DNA of 64,000 nucleotides from Subsaxibacter sp. CAU 1640 (GCF_023156585.1 NZ_JALNMI010000002.1:352479-416478); one strand, 5' to 3'. Counted from the stretch's first letter, positions 17,866-25,926 are shown. The notes: generated by a model from the letters alone, not told the origin. Translations and numbers: made by a program.

Positions 17866-18540
17866 ATGAACAGAGCATTTATTTTACTTTTAGGTCTCGC
17901 CGTATTCACATCTTGTAAGTCAGACCAGAAAACTGAACCCAAACCTATTGAAGAAGAGCTATCCATAGCCCAAAAAATCGCGAATGCAAGCGGATTTCAA
18001 CGTTGGAACAATGTTTCACAAATCAATTTTACTTTTAATGTCGATAGAGACACTACGCATTTTGAGCGTACTTGGAGTTGGAAGCCAAAAACTGGCGATG
18101 TAGTTTCTATTTCAAATAACGACACCATAGCATACAATAGAAGCGCTGTAGACAGCACATCTCTAAATGCTGACAAAGGTTTTATCAATGACAAATATTG
18201 GTTGTTGGCGCCATTTCAATTGGTTTGGGATACTTCTGCCACTATTTCTGAAATCTCCACAGAAAATGCTCCTATCAGTTCAAAATCTTTAAACAAAATC
18301 ACTTTGACATACCCTAACGAAGGTGGCTACACACCTGGCGATGCCTATGACTTTTATTTTGACGATGATTATATGGTGAAAGAATGGGTTTTTAGAAAAG
18401 GAAACTCAAAAGAACCATCGATGATAACTACTTGGGAAGATTATGAAGACTTTGGCGGTATCAAAATTTCAAAAACGCATAAAAAATCTGAAGGCAACTG
18501 GAAACTTTACTTTTCTAATATTGAAATAATTAAAAATTAA
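17866..18540 (+). CDS. Putative lipoprotein of unknown function
   Basis: 224 residues starting MNRAFILLLGLAVFTSCKSD: a lipoprotein signal with lipobox FTSC and S/K after the cysteine, as in outer-membrane lipoproteins of this phylum. The mature part is about 205 residues, rich in aromatic residues and predicted to be mostly beta strand (WNNVSQINFTFNVDRD, ERTWSWKPKTGDVVS, YDFYFDDDYMVKEWVFRKG). It resembles Bacteroidota lipoproteins of the DUF6503 type, but I am not certain of that. No catalytic motif is visible. The ATG at 17866 is chosen because a promoter box overlaps the earlier TTG. Confidence 0.75.
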   Translation: MNRAFILLLGLAVFTSCKSDQKTEPKPIEEELSIAQKIANASGFQRWNNVSQINFTFNVDRDTTHFERTWSWKPKTGDVVSISNNDTIAYNRSAVDSTSLNADKGFINDKYWLLAPFQLVWDTSATISEISTENAPISSKSLNKITLTYPNEGGYTPGDAYDFYFDDDYMVKEWVFRKGNSKEPSMITTWEDYEDFGGIKISKTHKKSEGNWKLYFSNIEIIKN

Positions 18541-18650
18541 TCCATTGTTAAAAAATTATTAAAACCTATTTTCTAAAATCCAAATCAAAACAACAGGACG
18601 TATATAAGATATTAAAAGAATATTCCGCAATTATGCGTCTCTATATATTT

Positions 18651-18688
18651 AAAGAGCTTCAACTGATCAAGTCGAAGCTCTTTCTCTT
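18651..18688. terminator. Terminator between convergent genes
   Basis: AAAGAGCTTC / GAAGCTCTTT with a 13-base loop and a following CTCTTTT. It lies between the lipoprotein gene and the convergent CDGSH protein gene. Confidence 0.75.
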
Positions 18689-18690
18689 TT

Positions 18691-19110
18691 CTACCCTCTG
18701 AAGTTTTCCTTGACGTGCGCTCCATCGCAATAGGGTTTATTATGCGATTGTCCGCAACGGCAGAAGGCAGTCGTCTTATTTTTGGTTTCCTTTTGCCCAT
18801 CTTTATGGGTTATGTGTAGCGTGCCATAGATCAATAATGGACCATTTTCTCGGACTTCCACTTTAGTTTCCAACGCTTCAGCCTCCTTATTTTCTTCGTC
18901 ATTCATATAATAGCTTAAAGCACCAGAAGGACAGGCCTTAACTTGATCAACCAAAGCTTCAGTTGTTGCAGCATCGATTTTAATCCAAGGTTTCTCCTTT
19001 GGCTTAAATACTTCACCCAAACCTTTAACACAAATACCAGAATGTATGCATAAATCGGGTTTCCAAACGATGGTCACTTCTCCGTTTGAATATTCTTTTG
19101 AATTGCTCAT
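18691..19110 (-). CDS. Ferredoxin-like plus CDGSH iron-sulfur protein
   Basis: 139-residue cytosolic protein with two iron-sulfur modules. The N-terminal half (about 8-72) is a Fer4_19-type divergent ferredoxin with cysteines in PDLCIHSGICVKG and KACPSGALSY. The C-terminal part (about 90-139) is a CDGSH domain with the 2Fe-2S ligands in CRCGQSHNKPYCDGAH (three Cys and one His). This two-module architecture is common in bacteria. It probably works in electron transfer or redox sensing, but the partner is not known. It stands alone, divergent from the kynureninase gene. Confidence 0.9.
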   Translation of the reverse strand: MSNSKEYSNGEVTIVWKPDLCIHSGICVKGLGEVFKPKEKPWIKIDAATTEALVDQVKACPSGALSYYMNDEENKEAEALETKVEVRENGPLLIYGTLHITHKDGQKETKNKTTAFCRCGQSHNKPYCDGAHVKENFRG

Positions 19111-19195
19111 ATCTATTTCAATTTGATTAAAGATACGAAAAAAGAAACTCCAAATTAAGTCCCTATGTAGGCTTTAATTCTTGATTTATAATCCT

Positions 19196-19203
19196 TATTT
19201 TTG
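19196..19203 (+). promoter_or_regulatory. -7 box for the kynurenine genes
   Basis: TATTTTTG, a perfect TAnnTTTG match, 26 bases before the TTG start of kynU at 19229. It is the likely promoter of kynU-kmo and excludes the longer in-frame reading from 19181. Confidence 0.65.
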
Positions 19204-19228
19204 TGGGAAACCGAAAAACAAACTCACC

Positions 19229-20500
19229 TTGTCCAACTATCAATTAGGTTTAGAATTCGCTAAACAACAAGACCAACAAGATGTTTTGGCATCATATAGA
19301 CAACGCTTCCATATTCCAAAAAACAGCAATGGAAATGAACTGATTTATATGACCGGAAATTCCTTGGGATTACAGCCAAAATCAACAAAGGATTACATCA
19401 ATCAGGAATTGGAAGACTGGGCAAAGCTGGGTGTTGAAGGCCATTTGGAAGCTAAACATCCTTGGTTGCCTTACCACGAATTTTTGACCGAAAATATGGC
19501 AAAAGTGGTGGGTGCAAAACCTTTGGAAGTGGTGGTGATGAATACCTTGACTGCCAACCTTCATTTGATGATGGTGTCGTTTTATCAACCTACAGAAAAA
19601 CGTTATAAAATTTTGATTGAAGCCGATGCTTTTCCTTCAGATAAATATGCGGTGGAAAGTCAGTTGAGACATCACGGTTTTGATGCAGAAGAAGGATTGA
19701 TTCTCTGGAAAGCGCGCAAAGTTGAAGAATTGGCCAACTATGATGATTTAGAAGACATTCTAAAAAAACAAGGTGACGACATTACTTTGATAATGATAGG
19801 TGGTGTCAATTATTACACAGGACAGTTTTTTGATTTGAAACGCATCACACAACTGGGTCATAAATATGGTTGTATGGTCGGATTTGACTGTGCTCACGGA
19901 GCAGGCAATGTAGAATTGAATCTCCACGATTCAGGTGCTGATTTTGCAGTTTGGTGTACTTATAAATATTTGAATTCAGGTCCTGGTAGTTTGGGTGGAT
20001 GTTTTGTCCACGAACGCCACGCTAACAATAAAAATCTCAACCGTTTTGCTGGTTGGTGGAGTCACAAAAAAGAAACACGTTTTAAAATGCGTGATGAGTT
20101 TGACCAGTTGCCAGGCGCAGAAGGTTGGCAATTGAGCAACCCGCCAATTCTTTCAATGGCTGCCATTAGAGCGTCGTTGGATATTTTTGCTGAAGTTGGT
20201 ATGGAAAAATTAACCGAAAAATCTAAAAAACTAACTGGCTATTTTGAATTTCTTTTGAAGGAATTGGGAGAAGATATCATCAAAATTATCACGCCTTCAA
20301 ATCCTGATGAGCGTGGTTGCCAACTATCGATTCAGGTTAAAAATGCTGATAAATCATTGCACACCAAACTGACAGAAGCGGGCGTTATAAGTGATTGGCG
20401 CGAGCCAGATGTGATTCGATGTGCTCCTGTTCCACTGTATAATTCATTTCAGGATGTGTACCATTTGGTTGAAAAATTGAAAGCTATTTTAAATGACTAA
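19229..20500 (+). CDS. kynU: Kynureninase
   Basis: PLP enzyme that hydrolyses 3-hydroxykynurenine (or kynurenine) to 3-hydroxyanthranilate (or anthranilate) and alanine. 423 residues from a TTG start giving MSNYQLGLEFAKQQD, chosen because the -7 box at 19196 lies inside any longer reading. Landmarks: IYMTGNSLGLQPKS, NTLTANLHLMM, the PLP-binding VGFDCAHGAGN, the Schiff-base lysine K246 in CTYKYLNSGPG, and the C-terminal VIRCAPVPLYNSFQDV. The gene overlaps kmo by 8 bases, which implies coupled translation. With Kmo present, the physiological substrate is probably 3-hydroxykynurenine. Confidence 0.95.
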   Translation: MSNYQLGLEFAKQQDQQDVLASYRQRFHIPKNSNGNELIYMTGNSLGLQPKSTKDYINQELEDWAKLGVEGHLEAKHPWLPYHEFLTENMAKVVGAKPLEVVVMNTLTANLHLMMVSFYQPTEKRYKILIEADAFPSDKYAVESQLRHHGFDAEEGLILWKARKVEELANYDDLEDILKKQGDDITLIMIGGVNYYTGQFFDLKRITQLGHKYGCMVGFDCAHGAGNVELNLHDSGADFAVWCTYKYLNSGPGSLGGCFVHERHANNKNLNRFAGWWSHKKETRFKMRDEFDQLPGAEGWQLSNPPILSMAAIRASLDIFAEVGMEKLTEKSKKLTGYFEFLLKELGEDIIKIITPSNPDERGCQLSIQVKNADKSLHTKLTEAGVISDWREPDVIRCAPVPLYNSFQDVYHLVEKLKAILND

Positions 20501-21896
20501 ACAACAAAACGTACTCATCATTGGCGCAGGTCTTTGCGGAAGCCTTTTGGCGTTGCGATTGGGTCAGCGTGGTTATAACGTGACCGTTTATGAAATGCGT
20601 CCCGATTTACGAAAAGTTGATATCAGCGCAGGCCGTTCCATCAATTTGGCGTTTTCCGATAGAGGTAACAAGGCAATGAAACTGGTTAGCATCGAAGACA
20701 AAGTGAAGGAGTTGTGCATACCGATGAATGGTCGTATGCTTCACGATGTAGAAGGTAACACGGTTTTTGCACCTTACAGTGGTCGTGAGCACGAATACAT
20801 AAATTCTATTTCTCGTGGTCAGTTGAATGCGCTGTTATTGGACGAAGCCGAAAAACACGAGAATGTCACCATTCATTTCAATAAAAAATGTAAATCGGTC
20901 GATTTTGAAAAGACCACAGCATTGTTTCAGGATTACGAAACCAAACACGAATTTGTAGAGGATGCAGATGTCATCTTTGCAACAGATGGAGCGGGTTCTG
21001 CAATGAGAAAGAGCTACTTTTTAGGCAAAAAATTCCTGTTCAGTTTCTCACAATACTGGCTCACACACGGTTATAAAGAATTGAGCATTCTTCCGGCAGA
21101 AAATGGTGGTTATAAAACCTTTAAAAACGCTTTGCACATTTGGGGACGCGATAGTTTTATGCTCATTGCTTTGCCTAATTTGGACGGAAGCTTTACTGTC
21201 ACGCTGTTTTTAAGTTATGATGAAGGCGAATACAACTTTAACAATCTGACCACACAGGAAAAAGTGGTGGAATTCTTCGGAAAATACTTTAAAGATGCCT
21301 TGGAATTGATGCCAAACTTGGCTGAAGATTTCTTTATGAATCCAACATCGGCCTTGGGAACCGTAAAATGTTCGCCTTGGCATTATAAAGGCAACACACT
21401 TCTGATGGGTGATGCAGCCCACGCCATTGTACCTTTCTACGGACAAGGTATGAATGCTTCCTTTGAAGATGTGGTGGAGTTTGATAAGGTTCTGGATGAA
21501 GGTCATCAAGATTGGGAAACCATTTTTAAAATTTACGAACGAAATCGTAAGAAAGATACCGATGCCATTGCTGATTTGGCAATTGACAATTTCCACGAAA
21601 TGAAAGGCCACGTCAATCATACTATTTTTAGGGCAAAAAGAAATCTGGAAATGGCATTTGAAAAACATTTTCCTGATGACTATTCCTCAAAATACTCTTT
21701 GGTGACATTTAATGAGGATATTGGTTATAGAGAAGCTATGTTGCGAGGCCGTGCCCAAGATAAAGCTATTCTGAATATGCTGACCGACAAAGAAATCAGT
21801 CTTAATGACGATTTAAAAACTACTTTGGAAAAAGTAAAAGCAGCCACAGAAGAAATTTTGGATGATGACCGTGTAGCCAAAAATTTTAAACATTGA
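20493..21896 (+). CDS. kmo: Kynurenine 3-monooxygenase
   Basis: FAD- and NADPH-dependent aromatic hydroxylase that converts kynurenine to 3-hydroxykynurenine. 467 residues. The N-terminal FAD-binding loop is VLIIGAGLCGSLLALRLGQRGYNV; the ribityl-binding motif is LLMGDAAHAIVPFYGQGMNA, and ATDGAGSAMR is the DG-type motif. GRSINLAFSDRG is characteristic of KMO. The C-terminal third is typical of KMO but has no strong hydrophobic anchor. It follows kynU with an 8-base overlap. Confidence 0.95.
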   Translation: MTKQQNVLIIGAGLCGSLLALRLGQRGYNVTVYEMRPDLRKVDISAGRSINLAFSDRGNKAMKLVSIEDKVKELCIPMNGRMLHDVEGNTVFAPYSGREHEYINSISRGQLNALLLDEAEKHENVTIHFNKKCKSVDFEKTTALFQDYETKHEFVEDADVIFATDGAGSAMRKSYFLGKKFLFSFSQYWLTHGYKELSILPAENGGYKTFKNALHIWGRDSFMLIALPNLDGSFTVTLFLSYDEGEYNFNNLTTQEKVVEFFGKYFKDALELMPNLAEDFFMNPTSALGTVKCSPWHYKGNTLLMGDAAHAIVPFYGQGMNASFEDVVEFDKVLDEGHQDWETIFKIYERNRKKDTDAIADLAIDNFHEMKGHVNHTIFRAKRNLEMAFEKHFPDDYSSKYSLVTFNEDIGYREAMLRGRAQDKAILNMLTDKEISLNDDLKTTLEKVKAATEEILDDDRVAKNFKH

Positions 21897-21904
21897 ATTA
21901 TAAT

Positions 21905-21928
21905 GTCAGTTCGAGCGCAGTCGAGAAC
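21905..21928. repeat. REP-like palindromic element in the kmo-ridA spacer
   Basis: GTCAGTTCGAGCGCAGTCGAGAAC, an imperfect hairpin (TTCGA...TCGAGAA) of a type I recall as highly repeated in Flavobacteriaceae genomes. The single copy here lies between kmo and the aminomuconate deaminase gene. It could affect mRNA stability between cistrons. Confidence 0.6.
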
Positions 21929-21948
21929 TACAAATTGAATATTAAATA

Positions 21949-22383
21949 ATGAGTAACAAAAAAAATGAGAATCCTGCCTCCACAGGAACAAATGTCACAC
22001 CAAGAGGTGCTTATCCACATACAAAACGTGTGGGTGATTTCATTTTTGTATCTGGAACGAGTTCTCGCCGAGCCGACAATACCATTGCAGGCGTTGACAT
22101 TATAGACGAGATGGGCACCAAACGATTGAACGCCGAAGTGCAAACCCGTGAAGTTCTGAAGAACATTGAAAAAAATCTTGCAAAAGAAAATGCTTCCTTA
22201 AAAGATGTTGTGGATGTCACCTCTTTTTTGGTGAATATGAACGACTTTGCAGGTTACAACAAGGCCTATGCAGAGTTTTTCGATAAGGAAACAGGCCCAA
22301 CGCGAACTACTGTTGCGGTGCATCAATTGCCTCATCCTGATTTAGTGGTAGAAATTAAGGTGATGGCTTATAAGAAATTGTGA
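21949..22383 (+). CDS. amnD: 2-Aminomuconate deaminase (RidA family)
   Basis: 144-residue RidA/YjgF-fold protein. It is closer to the specialised 2-aminomuconate deaminases than to general RidA. The blocks [20 protein letters not shown], the [16 protein letters not shown] region and [20 protein letters not shown] match what I recall of the Pseudomonas enzyme from nitrobenzene/aminophenol degradation. It would hydrolyse 2-aminomuconate to 4-oxalocrotonate and ammonia. Position inside the kynurenine cluster, with the semialdehyde dehydrogenase 450 bases downstream, supports this. The arginine of PTRTT would bind the substrate carboxylate. Confidence 0.88.
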   Translation: MSNKKNENPASTGTNVTPRGAYPHTKRVGDFIFVSGTSSRRADNTIAGVDIIDEMGTKRLNAEVQTREVLKNIEKNLAKENASLKDVVDVTSFLVNMNDFAGYNKAYAEFFDKETGPTRTTVAVHQLPHPDLVVEIKVMAYKKL

Positions 22384-22388
22384 TGGGT

Positions 22389-22739
22389 TTATTTCCCAAA
22401 TTTATCCATTAAGGCATTTTCAACCTTAATTCTAATAATCGTAACTCCGATTCCTAAAATTGTTACTGCAACAATAAACCCAATAATTAACCCGAAATCA
22501 ACAAAAAATCCAATAAATCCAAGTCCAAATAAGATACAGGCAAAATTCAAGAAAAGCTTTCCTGAATATTTATGTGAAAAATCCCAATGTACCTCGCTTC
22601 TACCTTCATATTTTGATTTGGTAAATCCTTTGTAGTCTTCACTATATTTTGGAGTTTTTTTCAAGTTTATCCAACCTATCAAAACCATAATGATAGCTGA
22701 AACAAATAAAATAATTGGAAAAGGATTTTGACCATTCAT
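22389..22739 (-). CDS. SdpI-like small membrane protein
   Basis: 116 residues with three predicted membrane helices (about 6-25, 60-82 and 84-106). The loop between the first two, SEVHWDFSHKYSGKLFLNF, resembles the SdpI family motif, in which a tryptophan and a HKYSGK-like segment are conserved. SdpI proteins confer immunity to, or sense, toxic peptides in Bacillus; the role of flavobacterial homologues is not known. It is the only minus-strand gene inside the kynurenine cluster, between amnD and the dehydrogenase, and its promoter must face the dehydrogenase promoter. Confidence 0.7.
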   Translation of the reverse strand: MNGQNPFPIILFVSAIIMVLIGWINLKKTPKYSEDYKGFTKSKYEGRSEVHWDFSHKYSGKLFLNFACILFGLGFIGFFVDFGLIIGFIVAVTILGIGVTIIRIKVENALMDKFGK

Positions 22740-22796
22740 TGATTCAAAGATATAAAACCATTGGAAGTATGTTTAGCAAAACTTCTTGTTAATTCG

Positions 22797-22804
22797 TATT
22801 TTTG
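22797..22804 (+). promoter_or_regulatory. -7 box for the aminomuconate semialdehyde dehydrogenase
   Basis: TATTTTTG, a perfect TAnnTTTG match, 28 bases before the GTG start at 22832. It suggests that the second half of the kynurenine cluster has its own promoter. Confidence 0.65.
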
Positions 22805-22831
22805 AAAACATCATAAGAAACTTGTGCATTC

Positions 22832-24277
22832 GTGGCAATCTCTGTTCAAAACTACATCAACGGTCAATACGAAACTCCATCATCCAATGAATGGTTGGAC
22901 AACTTTTGTCCTGCAACTGGCGAGGTGTATGGTAAAATTCCAAATTCCTCAAAAGTTGATGTAGAAAATGCATACATCGCTGCCAAGTCAGCATTCCCAA
23001 GTTGGTCGCAAACTACTTTAGAAGAACGCAGTCGAATTCTCATCAAGATTTCAGAATTGCTGGAAGCCAATTTGCAGCGCTTTGCAGAAGCGGAAAGCAA
23101 GGACAACGGCAAACCTGTATTGTTGGCAAAAGAAGTGGACATCCCAAGAGCTGCGAGCAACTTTCGCTTTTTTGGAAATGCCATCACCCAATTTGCGAGC
23201 GAAAGTCACGAAAGTGTAGGTCACGATGCCCTCAATTTCACATTGCGACAACCCATCGGTGTGGTTGGCTGCATATCGCCTTGGAACCTTCCACTCTATT
23301 TGTTTACTTGGAAAATTGCTCCAGCCATTGCAGCAGGAAATTGCGTGGTTGCAAAACCTAGCGAAGTCACACCAATGACTGCCTATTTACTTGGTGAGAT
23401 TTGTACAGAAGCTGGTCTTCCAAAGGGCGTTTTGAATATCGTTCACGGACTTGGTACAACCACAGGTCAAGCCATTATTGAACATCCAGACATCAAAGCT
23501 ATCAGTTTTACAGGTGGAACAGCTACTGGCGCACACATTGCCAAAGTGGCTGCGCCAATGTTCAAAAAACTGTCATTAGAATTGGGTGGCAAAAACCCAA
23601 ATATCATTTTTGCCGATTGTGATTACGACACAATGTTGAAAACAACAGTTCGTTCATCCTTTGCGAATCAAGGGCAAATTTGTCTCTGTGGCAGTCGTAT
23701 TTTTGTGGAACGCAGCATCTACGAAAAATTCAAAACCGATTTTGTTCAGAAAGTAAAAGCTTTGAAAGTTGGGCATCCATCAGAAAGCTCTACAAATATT
23801 GGTGCTTTGGTGTCCAAACCGCATCTTGAAAAAGTATTGGATTACATAGAAATTGCCAAACAAGAAAATGGTACCATTCTTTGTGGTGGAAATAAGGTAA
23901 GCGTAAAAGACTTTGAAAATGGTTACTATTTGGAACCAACGGTTATCGAAGTCATAACTGATGAATGCCGTGTAAACCAAGAAGAAATATTTGGACCTGT
24001 GGTAACCATAATGCCTTTTGATACTGAAGACGACGTTTTGCAAATGGCCAATAAAGTGAAGTATGGGTTGTCTGCAACACTTTGGACCAATGATTTAAAA
24101 CGAACGATGCGAATGAGCAACCAATTGCAAGCAGGAATCGTTTGGGTAAATACTTGGATGATGCGTGATTTACGCACACCGTTTGGAGGCGTTAAGGCAA
24201 GTGGTGTTGGTCGTGAAGGTGGTTTTGAAGCTTTGCGATTTTTTACGGAAGCAAAGAATGTTTGTATAAAGTATTAG
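22832..24277 (+). CDS. amnC: 2-Aminomuconate 6-semialdehyde dehydrogenase
   Basis: 481-residue NAD-dependent aldehyde dehydrogenase. Catalytic residues are N152 in SPWNLPL, E250 in LELGGKN and C284 in NQGQICLCGSR. The NAD site has FTGGTATG. It closely resembles the family that oxidises hydroxymuconic or aminomuconic semialdehyde (YINGQY start, NFTLRQPIGVVGCISPWNLP). Placement among kmo, kynU, haaO and an ACMSD-type gene points to 2-aminomuconate semialdehyde as the substrate, giving 2-aminomuconate. The start is GTG. It is immediately followed by a small ORF and an SDR gene. Confidence 0.88.
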   Translation: MAISVQNYINGQYETPSSNEWLDNFCPATGEVYGKIPNSSKVDVENAYIAAKSAFPSWSQTTLEERSRILIKISELLEANLQRFAEAESKDNGKPVLLAKEVDIPRAASNFRFFGNAITQFASESHESVGHDALNFTLRQPIGVVGCISPWNLPLYLFTWKIAPAIAAGNCVVAKPSEVTPMTAYLLGEICTEAGLPKGVLNIVHGLGTTTGQAIIEHPDIKAISFTGGTATGAHIAKVAAPMFKKLSLELGGKNPNIIFADCDYDTMLKTTVRSSFANQGQICLCGSRIFVERSIYEKFKTDFVQKVKALKVGHPSESSTNIGALVSKPHLEKVLDYIEIAKQENGTILCGGNKVSVKDFENGYYLEPTVIEVITDECRVNQEEIFGPVVTIMPFDTEDDVLQMANKVKYGLSATLWTNDLKRTMRMSNQLQAGIVWVNTWMMRDLRTPFGGVKASGVGREGGFEALRFFTEAKNVCIKY

Positions 24278-24478
24278 ATGAGCGATATAATAGTCAACAT
24301 ATTAGACCTCATTGACAGCCTATTCTTTTGGCGCAGAAAAAAGAAACGAAGGAAATTTGAAAAGGACAATAATCTTCCAAAGAAAATAATGATTAGACCT
24401 TTGAACTTAATTCTAATAAGTCTTATCGCGATTCTTTTCATTATTAAATTAATAACACTTTTAGTCAAATGGATTTAA
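24278..24478 (+). CDS. Small basic membrane protein inside the kynurenine cluster
   Basis: 66 residues whose ATG follows the dehydrogenase stop directly (TAGATG) and whose stop overlaps the SDR start by 10 bases. Tight packing on both sides favours a real gene. The N-terminal half has a strongly basic stretch (WRRKKKRRKFEKDNN, about 18-32) and the C-terminal half is one membrane helix (about 42-63). I recognise no family, and it could instead be only translated spacer. Confidence 0.55.
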   Translation: MSDIIVNILDLIDSLFFWRRKKKRRKFEKDNNLPKKIMIRPLNLILISLIAILFIIKLITLLVKWI

Positions 24479-25251
24479 AACTCAACAATAAAAACGCATT
24501 GGTCTGTGGAAGTACTGCGGGTATAGGAAAAGCAACAGCCATTGGTTTGGCAAACGAAGGTACACGAGTAACGCTCATTGCCAGAAATGAAGACAAGCTG
24601 AAAGACGTTTTGACAGAACTTCCCAAACAACGCCAACACGATTACATCGTGGCAGATTTTTCAAATCCCGATGAGTTGAAGAGTAAGGTTACCGAATATA
24701 TCACTAAAAACGGTGGCTTCCATATTTTGGTGAACAATACAGGCGGTCCAAAAGCTGGAACTGTTTTGGATGCTGAACTGGATGAATTTGAAAATGCGTT
24801 TACACAACATTTAAAATGCAACCATATTCTCGCGCAAGCGGTCATTCCTTTTATGAAAAAGGAAGGCTATGGACGTATCGTCAATATGATTTCAACCTCT
24901 GTAAAACAACCTATTGAAGGTTTGGGCGTGAGCAATACCATTCGAGGCGCTGTGGCCAATTGGAGTAAAACCTTGGCAACTGAAGTTGGACCTTTTGGAA
25001 TTACGGTAAACAACGTTTTGCCAGGTGCAACAGCGACAGAGCGACTCACCTCAATACTCCATAATGTTGCAAAAAAAATAAACGGCACGTATGAAGATGC
25101 CGAAACAATGATGAAAAACGTCACACCTGCCAAACGTTTCGCCGAACCGGAAGAAGTAGCCAATGCAGTGGTATTTTTGGCAAGTGAATGCGCAGGCTAT
25201 ATTAACGGAATTAACCTTCCTGTTGATGGTGGTCGAACAAAATCTTTGTAA
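24469..25251 (+). CDS. SDR-family protein with atypical catalytic motif
   Basis: 260-residue short-chain dehydrogenase/reductase fold. The coenzyme loop is CGSTAGIGKATAIGLA (13-28), with VNNTGGP (88-94) in place of NNAG; S142/S144 lie in the catalytic-Ser region. The C-terminus INLPVDGGRTKSL is standard. The usual Tyr-x-x-x-Lys is replaced: the aligned stretch GVSNTIRGAV has S155 and R159. A subgroup of SDRs with an SN-x-x-R pattern exists, but its reactions are poorly defined. Context suggests a step in kynurenine or aminomuconate breakdown; which one is not clear. Confidence 0.8.
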   Translation: MDLKLNNKNALVCGSTAGIGKATAIGLANEGTRVTLIARNEDKLKDVLTELPKQRQHDYIVADFSNPDELKSKVTEYITKNGGFHILVNNTGGPKAGTVLDAELDEFENAFTQHLKCNHILAQAVIPFMKKEGYGRIVNMISTSVKQPIEGLGVSNTIRGAVANWSKTLATEVGPFGITVNNVLPGATATERLTSILHNVAKKINGTYEDAETMMKNVTPAKRFAEPEEVANAVVFLASECAGYINGINLPVDGGRTKSL

Positions 25252-25265
25252 CTTTAAAGTCAAAT

Positions 25266-25361
25266 CTCGCGTTAGGGATTGAGGCATTGTTAGAGCTCCT
25301 CGCAGAGAGCGACTGCCGAAAGCCCGACTCTCTGTAGCTTAAGCGAAAGAGAGTAACGCCC
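25266..25361 (-). repeat. Structured intergenic element, Bacteroidota-type
   Basis: A 96-base element fills the gap between the SDR gene and haaO. Read on the minus strand it begins GGGCGTTA, has GTCGGGCTTTCGGC in the middle (25328-25315) and ends CAATCCCTAACGC. The ends pair (GCGTTA with TAACGC) and CAGAGAG (25303-25309) pairs with CTCTCTG (25328-25334), so a branched RNA fold is possible. I recall elements with these three landmarks as dispersed repeats in many Bacteroidota genomes, with no agreed function. Only one copy is present here. Confidence 0.65.
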
Positions 25362-25375
25362 AAAAAAAATATATT

Positions 25376-25912
25376 ATGAGTAATTTGGTTTCTCCTATAA
25401 ATTTCAAGGAATGGATTGAGGAAAACAGGCACTTGTTGAAGCCGCCTGTGGGCAATAAAGTCGTTTGGAAAGATGGTGATTTTATTGTGATGGTGGTTGG
25501 TGGTCCAAACAGCAGAAAAGATTATCACTACAATGAAACACCCGAATTTTTCTATCAGATTGAAGGTGATATTGTGCTGAAAATCATTGATAATGGTACG
25601 CCTAAAGATGTACACATCAAGGAAGGCGAGATTTATTTGTTGCCGCCAAAAGTGCCACATTCACCTCAACGCGGCGCCAATACGGTAGGTTTGGTAATTG
25701 AATACAAACGGCCTGAAGGAATGCGAGATGCGCTGCTTTGGTTCTGTGAAAATTGTACGACAAAACTTTATGAAGAGGATTTTTCGGTGAAAAATATTGA
25801 GACCGATATGCCTGTCATTTTTGACAAATATTATGGTGACAAGGGCAAACGCAAATGTCCAAATTGCGGCGAAATTATGGAGCCGCCTAAAAAAGTTCAG
25901 TTAGAGGATTAA
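25376..25912 (+). CDS. haaO: 3-Hydroxyanthranilate 3,4-dioxygenase
   Basis: Cupin iron(II) dioxygenase that opens the ring of 3-hydroxyanthranilate to 2-amino-3-carboxymuconate 6-semialdehyde. 178 residues. The catalytic iron ligands H51, E57 and H95 lie in HYNETPEFF and PKVPHSPQRG. The second, rubredoxin-like iron site has C124, C127, C161 and C164 (WFCENC and KCPNCGE). Length and ligand spacing match bacterial single-domain HAAO exactly. It lies after the structured spacer element and 38 bases before the ACMSD-type gene. Confidence 0.97.
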   Translation: MSNLVSPINFKEWIEENRHLLKPPVGNKVVWKDGDFIVMVVGGPNSRKDYHYNETPEFFYQIEGDIVLKIIDNGTPKDVHIKEGEIYLLPPKVPHSPQRGANTVGLVIEYKRPEGMRDALLWFCENCTTKLYEEDFSVKNIETDMPVIFDKYYGDKGKRKCPNCGEIMEPPKKVQLED

Positions 25913-25926
25913 GATAAAATAAAAAG

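Noticed and set aside
18612-18800. Minus-strand frame of 62 codons overlapping the CDGSH gene end
   Set aside because: Overlaps the Fe-S protein and its terminator; sequence is low-complexity basic and unlike a protein family.
21210-21668. Minus-strand frame of 152 codons inside kmo
   Set aside because: Antisense shadow of a conserved FAD monooxygenase; rich in Phe, His and Cys, as expected from antisense codons.
22389-22739. Toxin immunity module (SdpI with a toxin gene)
   Set aside because: No peptide toxin or SdpR-like regulator is adjacent; the neighbours are catabolic genes.
23002-23361. Plus-strand frame of 119 codons inside the semialdehyde dehydrogenase gene
   Set aside because: It lies wholly within a well-supported aldehyde dehydrogenase in another frame, has no family features and an unusual residue mix.
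25266-25361. Integron attC site
   Set aside because: GTTAGGG and TAACGCC-like ends recall attC core sites, but their order is reversed, there is only one copy, and no integrase or cassette array is present.
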